From Adineta ricciae (lineage: Eukaryota; Rotifera; Eurotatoria; Adinetida; Adinetidae), in contig CAJNOJ010000111.1 of the NCBI GenBank assembly GCA_905250025.1, positions 44,189-108,188 of the forward strand: DNA of 64,000 bases, written 5' to 3'. The notes under the pieces are model-generated. The model ran no database searches. It was not told the DNA's origin and saw nothing but the letters and a program-made list of their open reading frames with translations. Shown in pieces: positions 44,838 through 61,049 of this stretch. The stretch's first letter is position 1. Every line of letters starts with the position of its first letter. Position numbers and translations under genes: made by a program.

Positions 44838-45861
44838 ATGTATAACGGCATAGGTATCCAAACAGCGCGCGGTACTGGTACAAATGGTTATGTTCAACGA
44901 AATTTATCGTTCGTTCCAACCAAGCGTGAACGTGTCGAATATGTCAAAGATGTTGAACTGAAAAAGCTCGAAACTTTAATTGAAAAGAAGGGAAATGCGG
45001 AAATTCTTGAACACGAAAGAAAACGTCGCATTGAAGTCAAATGTATGGAAATGCGTGACATGATGTTAAACAATGGGTACGTATTAAAATCCGTATCAAG
45101 GTGAAATAATCATTTTCGTCTAGGTACGACGAACAAGTAACAAGTGAAAAAGTTCAAAAGTTCCGTGACATGCTCGTTGAACGCGAAGGTCTTTATGACA
45201 AAACCGATATTGACTATGATGAATTCGGACGTCCTCTGTAAGTCGAGAAAGACTCGAAAACATATTGACATTTTCTGTACAATAGATCCAAAGAGACTCA
45301 TCAAATGGCACACGCAAATGACGAAAAAAATCGAAGACTACGCGAAGCATTCGGTATTGCAGAGTTCGATAAAAAGAAAATTGTTCAGCAAAAGATCGAC
45401 GAAGCCAAAGAACTCGAACGTCGTAAAGTGGAATTAGCCAATAAACAATACGCGTAAGATAAACCATGAACTTTGTGCTCTGTACTAAAGTTGCTGTTTA
45501 TTTTTCATATAGAATCGTTCAAGAGGACGAGGAAGAAGAGGATAACGAGCCACCAGTAGTGGAAGAACAACAACAACCAACAAAAAGTGATAAAGAGAAA
45601 AAGGATCGTCATAAATCGCGTGAGGAGAAGAAACGTAAAACATCACCAGAACCAACTAAAGAACGTAGTAGTCATAAACAGTGAGTAGGAAGAATCGGCA
45701 TTTCGACTGAATCTTAAACTTTCCTTTTTTTATTTAGTTCGAAAAAACACCGAAGAGATCATAGTCGTGACAAGGAAGAATCCCGGCACCGAAGAGATCG
45801 CAGTGGTGACAAAGAAGAGTCACGTCGTCGTCGACACCGTGAACGGTCATCATCGGATTAA
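44838..45861 (+). CDS. CWC21 / SRRM2-type spliceosomal protein
   Basis: Five exons are read: 44838-45076, 45124-45237, 45286-45453, 45513-45680 and 45738-45861. The N-terminus MYNGIGIQTARGTGTNGYVQ followed by RNLSFV is the hallmark of SRm300/SRRM2 and yeast Cwc21. LEHERKRRIEVKCMEMRDMM is the cwf21 domain. Next come KETHQMAHANDEKNRRLREA and FGI, matching SRRM2. The C-terminus is a short charged tail (KKDRHKSREEKKRKTS, RRDRSGDKEESRRRRHRERS), far shorter than the huge RS region of vertebrate SRRM2. The predicted role is a catalytic spliceosome component near Prp8 and the 5' splice site in the nucleus. The gene follows CCDC86 by 48 bp and precedes SMC5 by 268 bp. Confidence 0.92.
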
Positions 45862-46129
45862 GAAACTTCAAGTTGTTCTCTTTTTTTGTGTATAAAGTGT
45901 CATTGTTTTGTCCTCTTGTATGAACTAGCCGTTTATTCGAACGCGAAGAATTTGTTTCTACTCTATTAAATGTCATATCTCAAACAAAAGTAAACTAATT
46001 ACAAAGTTGAATGAAAAACCTCTTATCAAAGAATTAAGTGATATCCCTGATTTTCGATTGTGCCTATATCAATGACGGACTGTTATATTGCGAAATCGTA
46101 TGCATGACATGGCCGTTTTTGTTTTCTAG

Positions 46130-50476
<4,347 letters not shown>

Positions 50477-50679
50477 TCGCTCAACATTTCACTCGGTGCT
50501 AGACGAAAATCTCCATGATCATGCTCTTCCGATTGCTTATTGTAAATATCTATACATACAAATCAATAGTTTCGTTCTTATTTTTTGTTCATGTATTACT
50601 TATTTGTTCAAAACACATATCAATAAATGTCTTAGATTCTGACTAGTCAAATGCTTGATTTATTAGAAAAACGAAAGGA

Positions 50680-52123
50680 TTAAATTGAATTTCTGAACAT
50701 GATATATCTGTATAAACGATCGTTTAATGAGCATTGTTGTTTCAAATCTAAAAGACACTTGAAACCGTTTTTAAATGTCTTGAAAAGGTAACGACGAATC
50801 GTTAAACGGCAAAGTTCTTTCAATGAACGGCATTTACCTAGATGAGAAAAAGAACACAATGAAAACATTTCCAATTGTTCCTAATAGTTACACATCCATT
50901 TGATGAATATTGCTGAATCGAGATCACCAATGTATATTGGATCACAACAGAATGCATAACGCGGTTCGAAATCGGTTATTCCATTCGGTTCAATTCGAAT
51001 GGTGCGCAGTCGAAATTCGGTCTCGATATCTGCTCCTATATCAAATAATTTGCAAAAGTTCATTCGATTTTCTTTATTAATCTTACCATGATCATACATT
51101 AACTGGACAAAACGTTGTCGTCCTTTCGTTCCGACATCAAACAATTGTTTGCCAAATGAACGAAATGTGTTCCAATGTAGATCTAAGACCGGCTTTGCCC
51201 CACGTTCGAGTAGGACTTTAAAAACATCATAATACCCTCGCATAAATGCTTCGGCTAACGGTGTTAGATAAAACATGGATTTGACACCATTCAACGATGC
51301 ACCGAAAGTATGAAGTAGCTAGAAAGCGTCCATACAACAAAAAGAAGCAACCGAACAGGCAATACTTCGACTGTTTCAGGATCATCATTGACAACAGCGA
51401 TGTCCATCGGTCGTGAAGCATACATATCTTTCTCAGGTAAACTTGGATTTGCACCTGAATATTTCGCAGATGGTATTTTTCTCCGACCAGAATTTTAAGA
51501 CCTTACCAGCTTCTAACAAAAGACGAGTCATTCGCGTCCATTGTCGTCGAATAGCGATGTGCAATGGGCGCATTTCATAGATAGAATTTCCGTGCGGTGA
51601 TGCTCCACGTTTCAAAAGTAGCTGACAAATCTCCATCGCGATATTTTCTTCATACAATGGCATGAAGGCTAGATTCCCCTGTTCCGATTGATCTCCATTC
51701 GAGTCTTCTCGACCTAAGTCAACCGCAGATATTCCAAATCAAATAAGGATTCATTCGTCATGCAAGATGTAAGATCTACTAAAGGAGGAGTTTGACCAAT
51801 GGGAACACCATGCTCGACTTACCGCCGAGAACGTTTACATGCATTAGAGTTAAGCCAGTACATGATATTTGATTAATATGATCATCATCATCGAAAGCTG
51901 AGTTTTGAAAATATTCCTCAGTTTGACTCGGATCGTGAAACTTTTCGCGTAGGTCGATTAGGAAGTTGAGAAAATATTTCTCGCAAAAGTTTTCACCGTT
52001 TTCGTTTGCGTTCAACGCTAAAATTTCAGATTTTCTTTAGTCACCATCGGTGAGAAACTAAAACTTACAAAGCCCAGAGCAAATTGTACATTTAGTTCTT
52101 TTCAGCCCTGTCTTCTGATTCAT
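50680..52123 (-). CDS. Ankyrin-repeat and SOCS-box protein (ASB-like)
   Basis: This is a probable substrate adaptor for a cullin-5 type E3 ubiquitin ligase. The start at 52123 lies directly after a TTGTAG acceptor-like site and gives MNQKTGLKRTKCTICSGL. Ankyrin-type helices follow: TGLTLMHVNVLGG, ICQLLLKRGASPHGNSIYEM, RPLHIAIRRQWTRMTRLLLE followed by AGANPS, ASRPMDIAVVNDDPETVEVL, and LTPLAEAFMRGYYDVFKVLL followed by ERGAKP. The last exon encodes KCRSLKELCRLTIRRYLF, a clear SOCS-box BC-box helix, and ends YIMFRNSI, stop at 50680. The exon junction at about 51831/51717 is my best phase-consistent choice. The substrate is unknown. It is the last member of a minus-strand cluster after DENR and eL29. 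Confidence 0.8.
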
Positions 52124-52277
52124 CTACAAATCAACTTCGATGAGAAAAACGATAGAAAATAAATGATGTTTCTTCTAGTTATTTTATTCTTTTCTTTTCC
52201 TTGTGCTTTTCAACAATATCATTCGAAATTACAATGATATGCTCAAACACAAATTCAAAAACAACTGAGAATAAGAT

Positions 52278-52828
52278 TTATTTCTTAGCAGCAACTGTTG
52301 TTGCTTTTGTTGTTGTTGTTGTTTTTGCTGCCGCTGCATGGGATTTGGATTTCTTTGATGGATGTTTACGAACAGCGCGTTTCTTAGCTGGAGCAGCTGT
52401 TTCACCAGCAAAATAAGAAGTAACGTTCTTCAAGAGCGATGACAATGACCACGATGATTTTTGAGTTGGTTGTGGTTGGCGAATTGGTCGTTTAACTACC
52501 TTACCTGCAGCAGCGGCATCACCACCGGCTAATTTTACTTTACGGGCTTTGCGTAAGTTTTTACGAGCAACATGGTTGTGATGCTTGGTAAATTTCAAGT
52601 TACGAACGTATTTGGGATCAACCTGAAGGAGAAATATTCGAGATCAATTCATCGTTACGGGTTCTGGTCGACGTACTCCTGTTAATGATGGAAATCGTTG
52701 CGATTGTGGTCGCTTAATTCCATTACGATGATCCTTTCGGTCTGTAGAAATGAAATTTAGAAGATATCTCTCGAAAAGTGTCACCGCGTACTTTGGTTAT
52801 GATTGGTATGGTTTTTGCTTTTAGCCAT
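52278..52828 (-). CDS. RPL29: 60S ribosomal protein eL29
   Basis: Three exons encode the large-subunit protein eL29. The start at 52828 gives MAKSKNHTNHNQ, then KDHRNGIKRPQSQRFPSLTG and VDPKYVRNLKFTKHHNHVAR. This is the invariant eL29 core. The C-terminal half is an Ala/Lys/Thr-rich extension (KLAGGDAAAAGKVVKRPI...KTTTTTKATTVAAKK), as is common but variable in animal eL29. A splice-acceptor-like TTTATTTCGCTAG lies 12 bp upstream of the ATG. The stop is only 154 bp before the ASB-like gene start. Confidence 0.95.
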
Positions 52829-52995
52829 TGGTTGGTTTTTCTAGCGAAATAAAACAACGATGAATTACAAGAGTTATCTAAAATGAAATGAGAACAAAAA
52901 ACACTGTGTACAATGTTGCACGCAAGGTAAATAAAATAAAAAATAACAAGAATATTTTCGTCTTATCGTACAACATACACACAATCGATTTAGAT

Positions 52996-53778
52996 TCAAG
53001 ATTTATCTTCAATCAATTCCGGATTAATCTGAAAATCATAAATTAGATCAGAATTAGGCAAAGATGTACGCATACCTGATTCCATTTTTCTGGTAATAAA
53101 TCAATCAACTCACTGACTACATCACCCTGTATGGTTAATTCATCGTCGGCTGATTTTGAACAGCCGCAGGAAAATTTTTGAGCGAAAAACTTCCGCGCTA
53201 ATTCCATATCCACTTCTACAACGATGGCAGATGAAATTTTCGACGATTTGAACAAATTGTCCCTTACCGTTCGATGCAAGACCTTGAATAATCGTAACAA
53301 ATTTATTTCCTTTTCGTTGTTGTTTACTAACAATGATTTTTTGTGCTTCGAACTTCTTCTTTCCCTTGGGCATGCCTTTCCCGCCACGAGTTTGTCGTTT
53401 TTTCTCTCCACTCTTGTCATCAGCAGCATTTGATGTTGCTTGCATTTGATTTAATAGATCAGGTAGTGTTCGTTCGAGCCATTCCCGACATCGTTCGGGA
53501 TCTTTACAAAACGAAGCATTTCATAAATCTTTCACAAACACGTTCTCGCCTTACCTGGACCATATTCACAGTATTCCAATGGAAGAGAACATTCTGTAGG
53601 ATATACATTGAACGAGTAAGTTATTCTGAGGAATGGAAAGAAGAGGGTGAAACTGACCGCCGCAATATTGGATATTTAATGGATATTGAATATCAGGTTT
53701 TGGACCTGGATAATTGACTTGAACGGCTAATGGAGCGTTGCTATTTGACTCGACATCATCACTGAGAGCTTCGGCCAT
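52996..53778 (-). CDS. DENR: Density-regulated protein DENR (SUI1 domain)
   Basis: This is a non-canonical translation re-initiation and ribosome-recycling factor that works with MCTS1 on the 40S subunit. The start at 53778 gives MAEALSDDVESNSNAPL. The zinc-binding N-terminal motif reads YCGECSLPLEYCEYGPDPER followed by CREWLE, matching DENR (YCGVCSLPTEYCEY). A charged linker (KRQTRGGKGMPKGKKKFEAQ) leads to the SUI1/eIF1-like domain: IIVSKQQRKGNKFVTIIQGL, ARKFFAQKFSCGCS and DELTIQGD. It ends INPELIEDKS. Four or five short introns occur. An acceptor-like TTTATATTAG lies 8-10 bp before the ATG. It is 167 bp upstream of the eL29 start on the same strand, so two translation genes are adjacent. 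Confidence 0.95.
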
Positions 53779-54290
53779 AGTCGAATACTAATATAAAATA
53801 AACAGCAAAAGATATTTGAATGAGACGCCTATGTGGATGTTTACGCTTGTTTTCTTTTTTTTAAACTGTGGATGAAAAAGAATATGGATGATGGAGGAAA
53901 TTGAGACAAGATTTATGATTGGTTTGTTACAAATATATTTGTAAATACCGATCTACTCATCACGACATCTATCGTTTGGTGCATATATAAAGTATAGTTA
54001 CACAATCGTAATTCTACTTTTCTTTCGCTGCATGTTCGACTTGGAATCATTAAAATTTGAATGAGAACAAATATCTGCACAAGTCATGTCAGATTTCATG
54101 CAAGGGAAAAGGAAGGAAATTAGATAACACTATCCTTGTAAAACAGTTCTTCTTCACCATCTGTTAATTTAACATTTTTTTTCGTTCTTTCAATCAAGGA
54201 TGAAATCAAACTAATTGTATTTCTATCGAAAATCTAACATATAAGTGCAAAGCATTTACAAATGACAAGCACATTTCGATTTCGCATCTT
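53779..54290. other. Intergenic spacer
   Basis: This 512-bp AT-rich gap holds the DENR promoter and the 3' untranslated region of the upstream PDZ gene. Nothing else was recognised. Confidence 0.55.
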
Positions 54291-56473
54291 TTAACTGATC
54301 GAGTTCATTTGAGATTTGAATTCTTCATAAGCATCGTTGGCCATAACATCAAACTCTAGTGTGTCAGTGTCTGAACCGTGTTTAATTAATTGTAAAACAA
54401 CGGTATAGTCTTCGTCAATGACTGGCGCACCATTGATGAACAATATTCGATCGTTTTCTTTTAAACCAGCTTCATCGCCCGGAGAGAATTTCTCGACTTG
54501 TTGAATAACATGTTCATGATGTGTTTCCATGTCGGTGCTGACGTAGACGCCGTAGCCATCGTAAGAATTCGAACGATTCAAAGAACAATGTCGAACCGAA
54601 TGATCCGATGATGATGATGTTTCTGATGTGGGTTCAGGTTGATCAGCTGTGAATGAGACATCAAACAATGAATAAACATTAGCTATTACATTTACCTGGG
54701 ATTGGATCAAGGTTGACTTGTGGTAGATTTTCAGATTTTGTGTTGTATGTGAAGATCTCTTCATTGGTTGGATTTTCAGGAGATTGCTCGTGAATGTCTG
54801 AGAGTCGATCGGTAGAAACAGTTTCAGAGATCGTATTACCGCGTTTGATTTGTTTGTATTGCTTTGAAGAAGTTTCAGATAATCCTGTAACCAGTTGCCG
54901 ATATTCTGATGGGTTCAGAATAATCTGGGTTGGAGTTATTGATTGGTCTAATCGAAAAACAAGAGAAATTCAAATAGATTCTTGTGTAAGACTAATTTTT
55001 TCCTTCTTACTTGCTATTCGTTTACTTTCATCAAGTTGGTACGTAACTTCATAGCATTCAGTAAACACTTCATCATTGGATTGAATTCCATTCGTGGAAT
55101 CTTCTTCAAGAATACTTTCAATCTGTTGCTTTCCATGAAAACCCGTTTCTCCTGGTAGGATACAACCGATTTCAGTTGCTAAATTACTTGTACCGATTCG
55201 TACAACACTAATATCAGGTTGAAGTATACTTGTTTGAATATGAAATGGTCGGTAAGGTCTCGACGACAATTTTCTATTGATACTCTCAGAAATTTCCATC
55301 GATGTTGGAAGCGTAACAGTAAATGGTTTATCAGACGCTGAAATTTCTTCAGTACGGTTTTCGGGGATAATCGTTGAGATGCTGCTGTATCGATGAATGG
55401 ATAACGAATCAGTCTCGACTGATGAAACAGGTTGATCGGAAACGAGTTGACAAATGGCTTTGATTTGCTGTTCAACTATTCATATGAGAAAAATAATAAA
55501 TGAAAGAAAGGCGATGTTTATGGGTGGGAAATACCTTCATAAGTTAAACTACTTGATTGCATTTCATGATGATCATCTTCTTCGCAAATATGAACTGCTT
55601 CAGCAGAATGATCATCTTCATCCAAGCCTTGTAGAAATGATGTGACTTTCGGTGAATTCGACTTCGTGACTTCTGTGTACTGGGTAGTCAGAATTGTTGA
55701 TGTAGAGATTTGATCAAGCCGTTGGTGTTTGAGCTCACGCCTCATATCTGTTGAACTCAGTGACGATGATGATGATGACGAAACTTGTCTTTTCTTCGTC
55801 GGCAAATTCTTTCGTTTAACAAATGAGATTTTCGGTGGAGTCATCTTTGGAATTGTCGATGAAAACGTATCGTCTTTGACGGTTTTTTTCGATGAGGAGA
55901 GCGTTTCGCATTTTTCATTCAGAACTTCCACATCTGGAAGAGACCGAGGGAAGATTACTTCAGTTATACTAGCCGATCGTTTCGATCGACAGTTATGAGT
56001 AAACGCGCGGCCTAAACTTCGTAAACCAGTTGTTAAACGATTGCTTTGAACAATTTGAGTTTGTTTAAGATCAACATGACGTATATTCTCTCGATTATTA
56101 GCTGTGTTGAGATTGCTGAGAACAGGGCATATCGGTGCACGTCGTTTGATTGTTTGTTGCAGCTTTGGATTTGTACCACTCGCTGACGATGGTGAACATT
56201 GAAAATTAGGGATACGAATGATTAGATCCGAAGTATTACGGTTGTTACTATGCGGTTCAACGTGAATAATCGTTCCGTGATAAACAGGCATCGACCGAGT
56301 CGATTCAGATCGATCAATTTGTTCGGGATTCAGCGCTGATGATGGCGTTGGAGTTTCAACATCTGGTACCATTAGCTATCATCAACAGAGAGAATTCACT
56401 TAAATCTTACGATGGAAAACTTTTGTTAACTTACAATCATCGATATGGAGCGGTTCGGAAGAAGAACAGTCAT
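54291..56473 (-). CDS. PDZ protein, paralogue A
   Basis: The short first exon MTVLLPNRSISMI (start 56473) joins an exon beginning LMVPDVETPTPSS. A long disordered Ser/Thr-rich region follows with RSLPDVEVLNEKCETL, a poly-Ser stretch, SILQPDISVVRIGTS and ECYEVTYQLDESKRI. The C-terminus is one PDZ domain: LNRSNSYDGYGVYVS, SPGDEAGLKENDRILFINGA and VVLQLIKHG, stop at 54291. It is a probable cortical or synaptic scaffold. The protein family is not recognised beyond the PDZ. The neighbour at 56992-60029 has the same series of short motifs in the same order, so the two are tandem duplicates. This copy lacks the ~190-residue N-terminal exon of the other. Confidence 0.75.
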
Positions 56474-56991
56474 TGTTACTGTTCACTGTAACTTAACAAA
56501 AGAAGAATACTAAAAGCTTCTGTCTGCTGCAGTGTATACACTTTCAATGATGACAATTAGTTCTTCTTCTTCTTCTGTTTGTTCTCTCTCGTTATCGATC
56601 ATTCGCATCTGCTCTCTCTTCTCTTTTGCCTTCGAACTGATACAAGTACATGAAGAAGAGTGAGAGAGAGAGAGAGAGACAGCTGAGAATCTCTATCGCC
56701 ATTTTGATATTCACATATTTTCGACATTATTTCGACTAAATCCACATGTCTATTCTTGATTTTGGATAACGTGCACAAAATATCGAATACAAATGATGTG
56801 TATGTGTGTGTTTTTTCTTATCATGAATTGAAAAAAGAATAATACATATATAATCTAGTTTTCTGAAGAAGAAAAAAGCGAATAATCTTTTCTTTTTCCA
56901 TTTGGACACAGATTTCAAGAAAAAAGAGAAGCAATAAAGAAATAAATGTATATATGTGTGTAGCAAGAAAAAGAAAAGAGAATAAACGTGT
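56474..56991. repeat. Spacer with GA microsatellite
   Basis: This 518-bp gap lies between the two PDZ paralogues. It contains a (GA)n run at about 56662-56679 and TTC/CTT-rich tracts. No coding signal was recognised. Confidence 0.55.
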
Positions 56992-59900
56992 TCAGATATG
57001 TTCGGGTGCATCGACGACCGATATTTGAAGATTATCATTATCTAAACCTTGTTTTATTAGAGCGAGAACGTTGCTAAAGTCAACATTTTCAACGTTAATA
57101 CCATTGATGCTAAGAATACGATCGTTTTTACGCAGGCCGGCCAAATGACCTGGAGAATTCGGTTCAACTTCGCGAATATAATGATTCAAACGAGTTTGTG
57201 AATCGGCAGAAATCAAGATACCAAGACCATCATAAGAATCTGTACGTTTTAGAGTACAAGTACGAATGAGTGGAGAAGAACCTCGAACAGGAGACACGGT
57301 CGAACGAGTCTCTAGAAATATCGAAAACGGAACTTTTCATATCGAACCACAATCAATTGAATTACCCTGTGTGCGTTGATATGAACGAGATGTTTGATCG
57401 TAGATTTGATCTCGTTCAGATTTAAGAGATGTATAAGCTTTCTTCTCGATGCCACTCGTACCTAGAAGAGATATAAAATGAAATGTTTGATCTAGATAAT
57501 TATTGATCGTACTGGAATATCGATTGGCTGAATGTAATTCATCGTAATATTTCGATGTTTCATACGAATAGTTTGGTTGTTCACGTTCGTATTCGAATGA
57601 AACTTCGTAACATTCTTCTTCTTCTTGGAATTCATGATCTCTACTTTCAGCAATTATTTCTCGTTTTTCATAAACTTCTCGTTCGTGCATTCGAGGACTA
57701 TATCGATATTCTTGCAAATTATTCGAAATCTTCGGCGGAACGATTTGATGATCATACTGATTCGCCGTTTGTCGAGTAGTGTTTCGATCGATTTCCACAT
57801 ATGTATATGGTTTTTGATAGGAAGTACTGTAATCATTTTGATTACCATTATCTTGAACGCTCCATGTTCGAATTTCACCACCATCGACATATCGATGTTT
57901 ATCTTTTGTATAGACCGTTGTCGAACTACGATAGGTTGCTGGAGATTCGGGTGCTTGTTGATACGTTGGTCGAATCGACGGAGTTTGACGATGCGTATCG
58001 CCAAGATCAACATGAGTGATGGTGATATCTGCTTGGAGAATTGGTATTTGAGGAGTTAATGGGCGAATATAACCATCGTGACGTTGCGTTGAGGAAATAA
58101 TTGGCCCTGAACCATAAATCGGCGTTTGAGTCCACGGCTGATTTTGATCGTATTCATTCAATGTTGTTGTTGATGTTTCAAAACGTCGCGGTCGATGTGA
58201 ATCCGATGTTCTTATTGGAGGTGGATATTCATTGTAATAGGTTGTTGTCGGACGCTGATGATGTCGAACTATGGCACTTAATCCCGGATATTCTTTATCT
58301 ATCAAAGAAATCAAATGTCTTTCTCTCGTCGTTCGTCTACTTTGAAAACTTACTTGTTTGTTTCGATGGTTTTGTTGTTGTTTTTAAAGCATTATCGGAG
58401 ACGAGTTCAACATCGGGCAGCGATCCGTACGCACTTGTCCATGATCGACTTGGTCCAAGTGGATTTTGTTGAATTAAATTATTAATCGTTGTCGATGAAC
58501 TAGTTTTTCCATCGGCACGACTTTTTGATTTACTTTTCTTCGGCTTTTTCTTGCTCGACGTACTACCAAAGGGTACAGTAGGTGTACGTAACTTTGAGAC
58601 ACCAACTTCCCTGGACGGTGATGCAGCTCGATTAATGCCTGTATTGCTCAGTATTGAGGACGATGTGGTTTTCGGAGTTGATGGTTTTTCGATTGAGATT
58701 GGATCAACTTTACGTTTTTGTGATGGTGTTGGCATAGTCTCGATATCCGGTAACGGAATCGAGACTGGTGATGTTGAACGTTCATGCTGATAATGATAGT
58801 CAATTTGACGTTGGCGACTCATCGATGGTGAACGGCTCCGATCAGATGTATATGTTGGAGGTGTGAAAACATCACCATCAGGTACCATTACCTACAATAA
58901 AACAAAAAACGAAGACGAGAGAGAAGAGAGAACAAAAATCAAATATAATCTTGATCGAGTAATCTCTTTCGTTTCTGTTAAGAGAATATATAGAGATAAA
59001 TGATAAGAAGAAGAAGAAGAAAAAAAGAAGAAGCAAAAGAACGTTTCCATTTATAGGTGTTCTTTAGCATTTTATACACTCTCTTGAGATCTGCGCTGAA
59101 TAAACAGCTTTTCATTGCAAGTATATTTCGATTTATCAAGTGTTTTTTAATACACAAGCTATTTTTTTTGTTCTTTTCTTTTCTTTCATGAGACGATTAT
59201 TCAACTAAATGTCATGTTAAAATGCCAATCGAAGAGAATCGAAAGACAACGACAAACAAATTGCAAATAGGCTGCACACACGTATACATTCAGCATTAGA
59301 TAGCTATCAATAGTAAAAGATTAGGGTAGACAAACGATCGATGCTGATCGTTGTTGTTGTTGTTGTTGTTGTTGTTATTTTTACGAGAGTGATATAACTG
59401 ACTTCGTATACAAGAGAGAAATGAGTCAAGCTAGTGAGGAATGATCTTACCTGTTGGGGATATCGTGTTTGATCGATAACAGTATAATCACGAAAGCCTT
59501 TTGCTGTTGTTGTCGTTGACGGCTGATACATTGTTGATGTTTGCATTCGTTCGTTCGTACTGTGTTCAAAATTTGGACTTCTTGGAACGAAATGTTGACC
59601 GTAGATTGATGTAGATTGATTTTCTTGTTCATAGACAGGACTTGATATAGTAGCTGTTGTGGGTTGTTTTATTTTGCCTTTTTCTTTTTTAACTTTGATT
59701 TTATTTGTTTTGGATGTATTCATTGTTGTTGACGATTTGCTTTTTTTTCCGAATGGCCAGGGAATACGCGGCGTCTGAAAGTGAGTTGCTTCGGATGTAG
59801 CGACGGGCGATGATGAACTGTGACGTGCAGGCGATGTGGGCGAACGTTGATCGTTCGGTGGGCGATTAGATGCTGATGAATCTTTGCGAAATAAATCTCG

Positions 59901-60029
59901 AAGTTTAACACTTAAACTACGCCGATTACCACTCCGTTGTGAAGCACTGCCTGTATTTTCTTGCATTTGTAACGGGCGGCGTGTAACCGTAGGAGTAGCA
60001 TCTTGTGTGGGATAATTCGTTGTTGACAT
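56992..60029 (-). CDS. PDZ protein, paralogue B
   Basis: The first exon (60029-59457) starts MSTTNYPTQDATPTVTRRPL and encodes a basic, Ser/Pro-rich region with SVKLRDLFRKDSSAS. It ends QTRYPQQ at a GTAAG donor. The next exon begins VMVPDGDVFTPPTYTSDRS and includes YGSLPDVELVSDNAL. Later parts carry ILQADITITHVDLGD and EECYEVSFEYEREQ. The C-terminus is a PDZ domain: LKRTDSYDGLGILIS, SPGHLAGLRKNDRILSINGI and VLALIKQGL, stop at 56992. Shared motifs with the gene at 54291-56473 (MVPD, SLPDVE, ILQxDI, ECYEV, SYDGxG-PDZ) establish tandem duplication. The protein is largely disordered and Tyr/Arg-rich in its middle. Its function is unknown, though a membrane-proximal scaffold role is plausible. Confidence 0.75.
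59350..59376. repeat. (GTT)n microsatellite
   Basis: About nine uninterrupted GTT units lie in the intron after the first exon of PDZ paralogue B. Confidence 0.9.
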
Positions 60030-60551
60030 ACTTGTTATTGAAGAGTTAGATTTGATTAATCAGCATAGAATCTAATGAATAAGGCAAAGGATGAATCAGA
60101 GTAGATAGATTTATGATTCTCTGCTCCTTTAATCGCACTTAAATGTGACAATATATGAAAATCATATTATGCAGATATGGTAAGACACGCGCAGCCAGTT
60201 TTTCTTTCAACGATAAGTGATTTGTCTGCATGACGATGACAACCAATATTGGTATTTTTTTTAAATTCGCCTTGCGCTGTTCGACAAGAGATTTTGTCAC
60301 ATACTTCTTCTCTTGCTCTTTCTTCTCTTTCCTCTCTCTCTCTCCCCTCTTCCTTCTATTTTATTTCTTTCGTTTTTTTTTCGATCTACATGTATTTACA
60401 ACTCAAATGAAAAGACAAGTCCCTAAGAGAGAAAAAAAAGAAAGAAAAAGTGAAACAGAAACCAATATAGAGAACGAAAGTTGTTAATACATAGTTCCTC
60501 TTCGACAGGATTAGATCTCACTGATCAAGTAGCCAAACGTACGATTGAAAG

Positions 60552-60572
60552 TATATATATATATATATATAT
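60552..60572. repeat. (TA)n microsatellite
   Basis: An uninterrupted alternating TA run of about 21 bases is seen directly. Confidence 0.9.
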
Positions 60573-61018
60573 CAATTACATCTTACATCCCTTTCTTATC
60601 ATTGAGATGATTGAGGATGTTGAAGTATGATTATCTCATCCACTGTGCTCTTTTTCACTTCTTCTTTTCTTTGAATACAACATCTTCGATGTCTACTCTA
60701 CACACATAAGTGTTTTGTTTGTTAACTAGTTTTCTTTTTTTTATAGTCAAACTTTTATGATAGTCAACTTCTTCACACTCTCAGTGATGTCAAAAATGTA
60801 AATCATTTTCCTTTCAAGCGACCTTCGATTGCTCTTCATCTACTTCTTTTCTTTAAAAGTCCAATGCTTATCTCTCTAAACTTTGTTAATCGGCTTAGTC
60901 GCATCACCGCCCACTCTGCCGATCAACACGGTGGCGACGGCGATCATCATGACGAATAAATTTTTACAGAAACAAGAAACGATCTCACAATGAGAAATGT
61001 ATCGAATTAGGCAGAGCA

Positions 61019-61043
<25 letters not shown>
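61019..61043. repeat. (AG)n microsatellite
   Basis: An uninterrupted AG run of about 25 bases is seen directly, about 50 bases before the ambiguous base at 61095. Confidence 0.9.
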
Positions 61044-61049
<6 letters not shown>

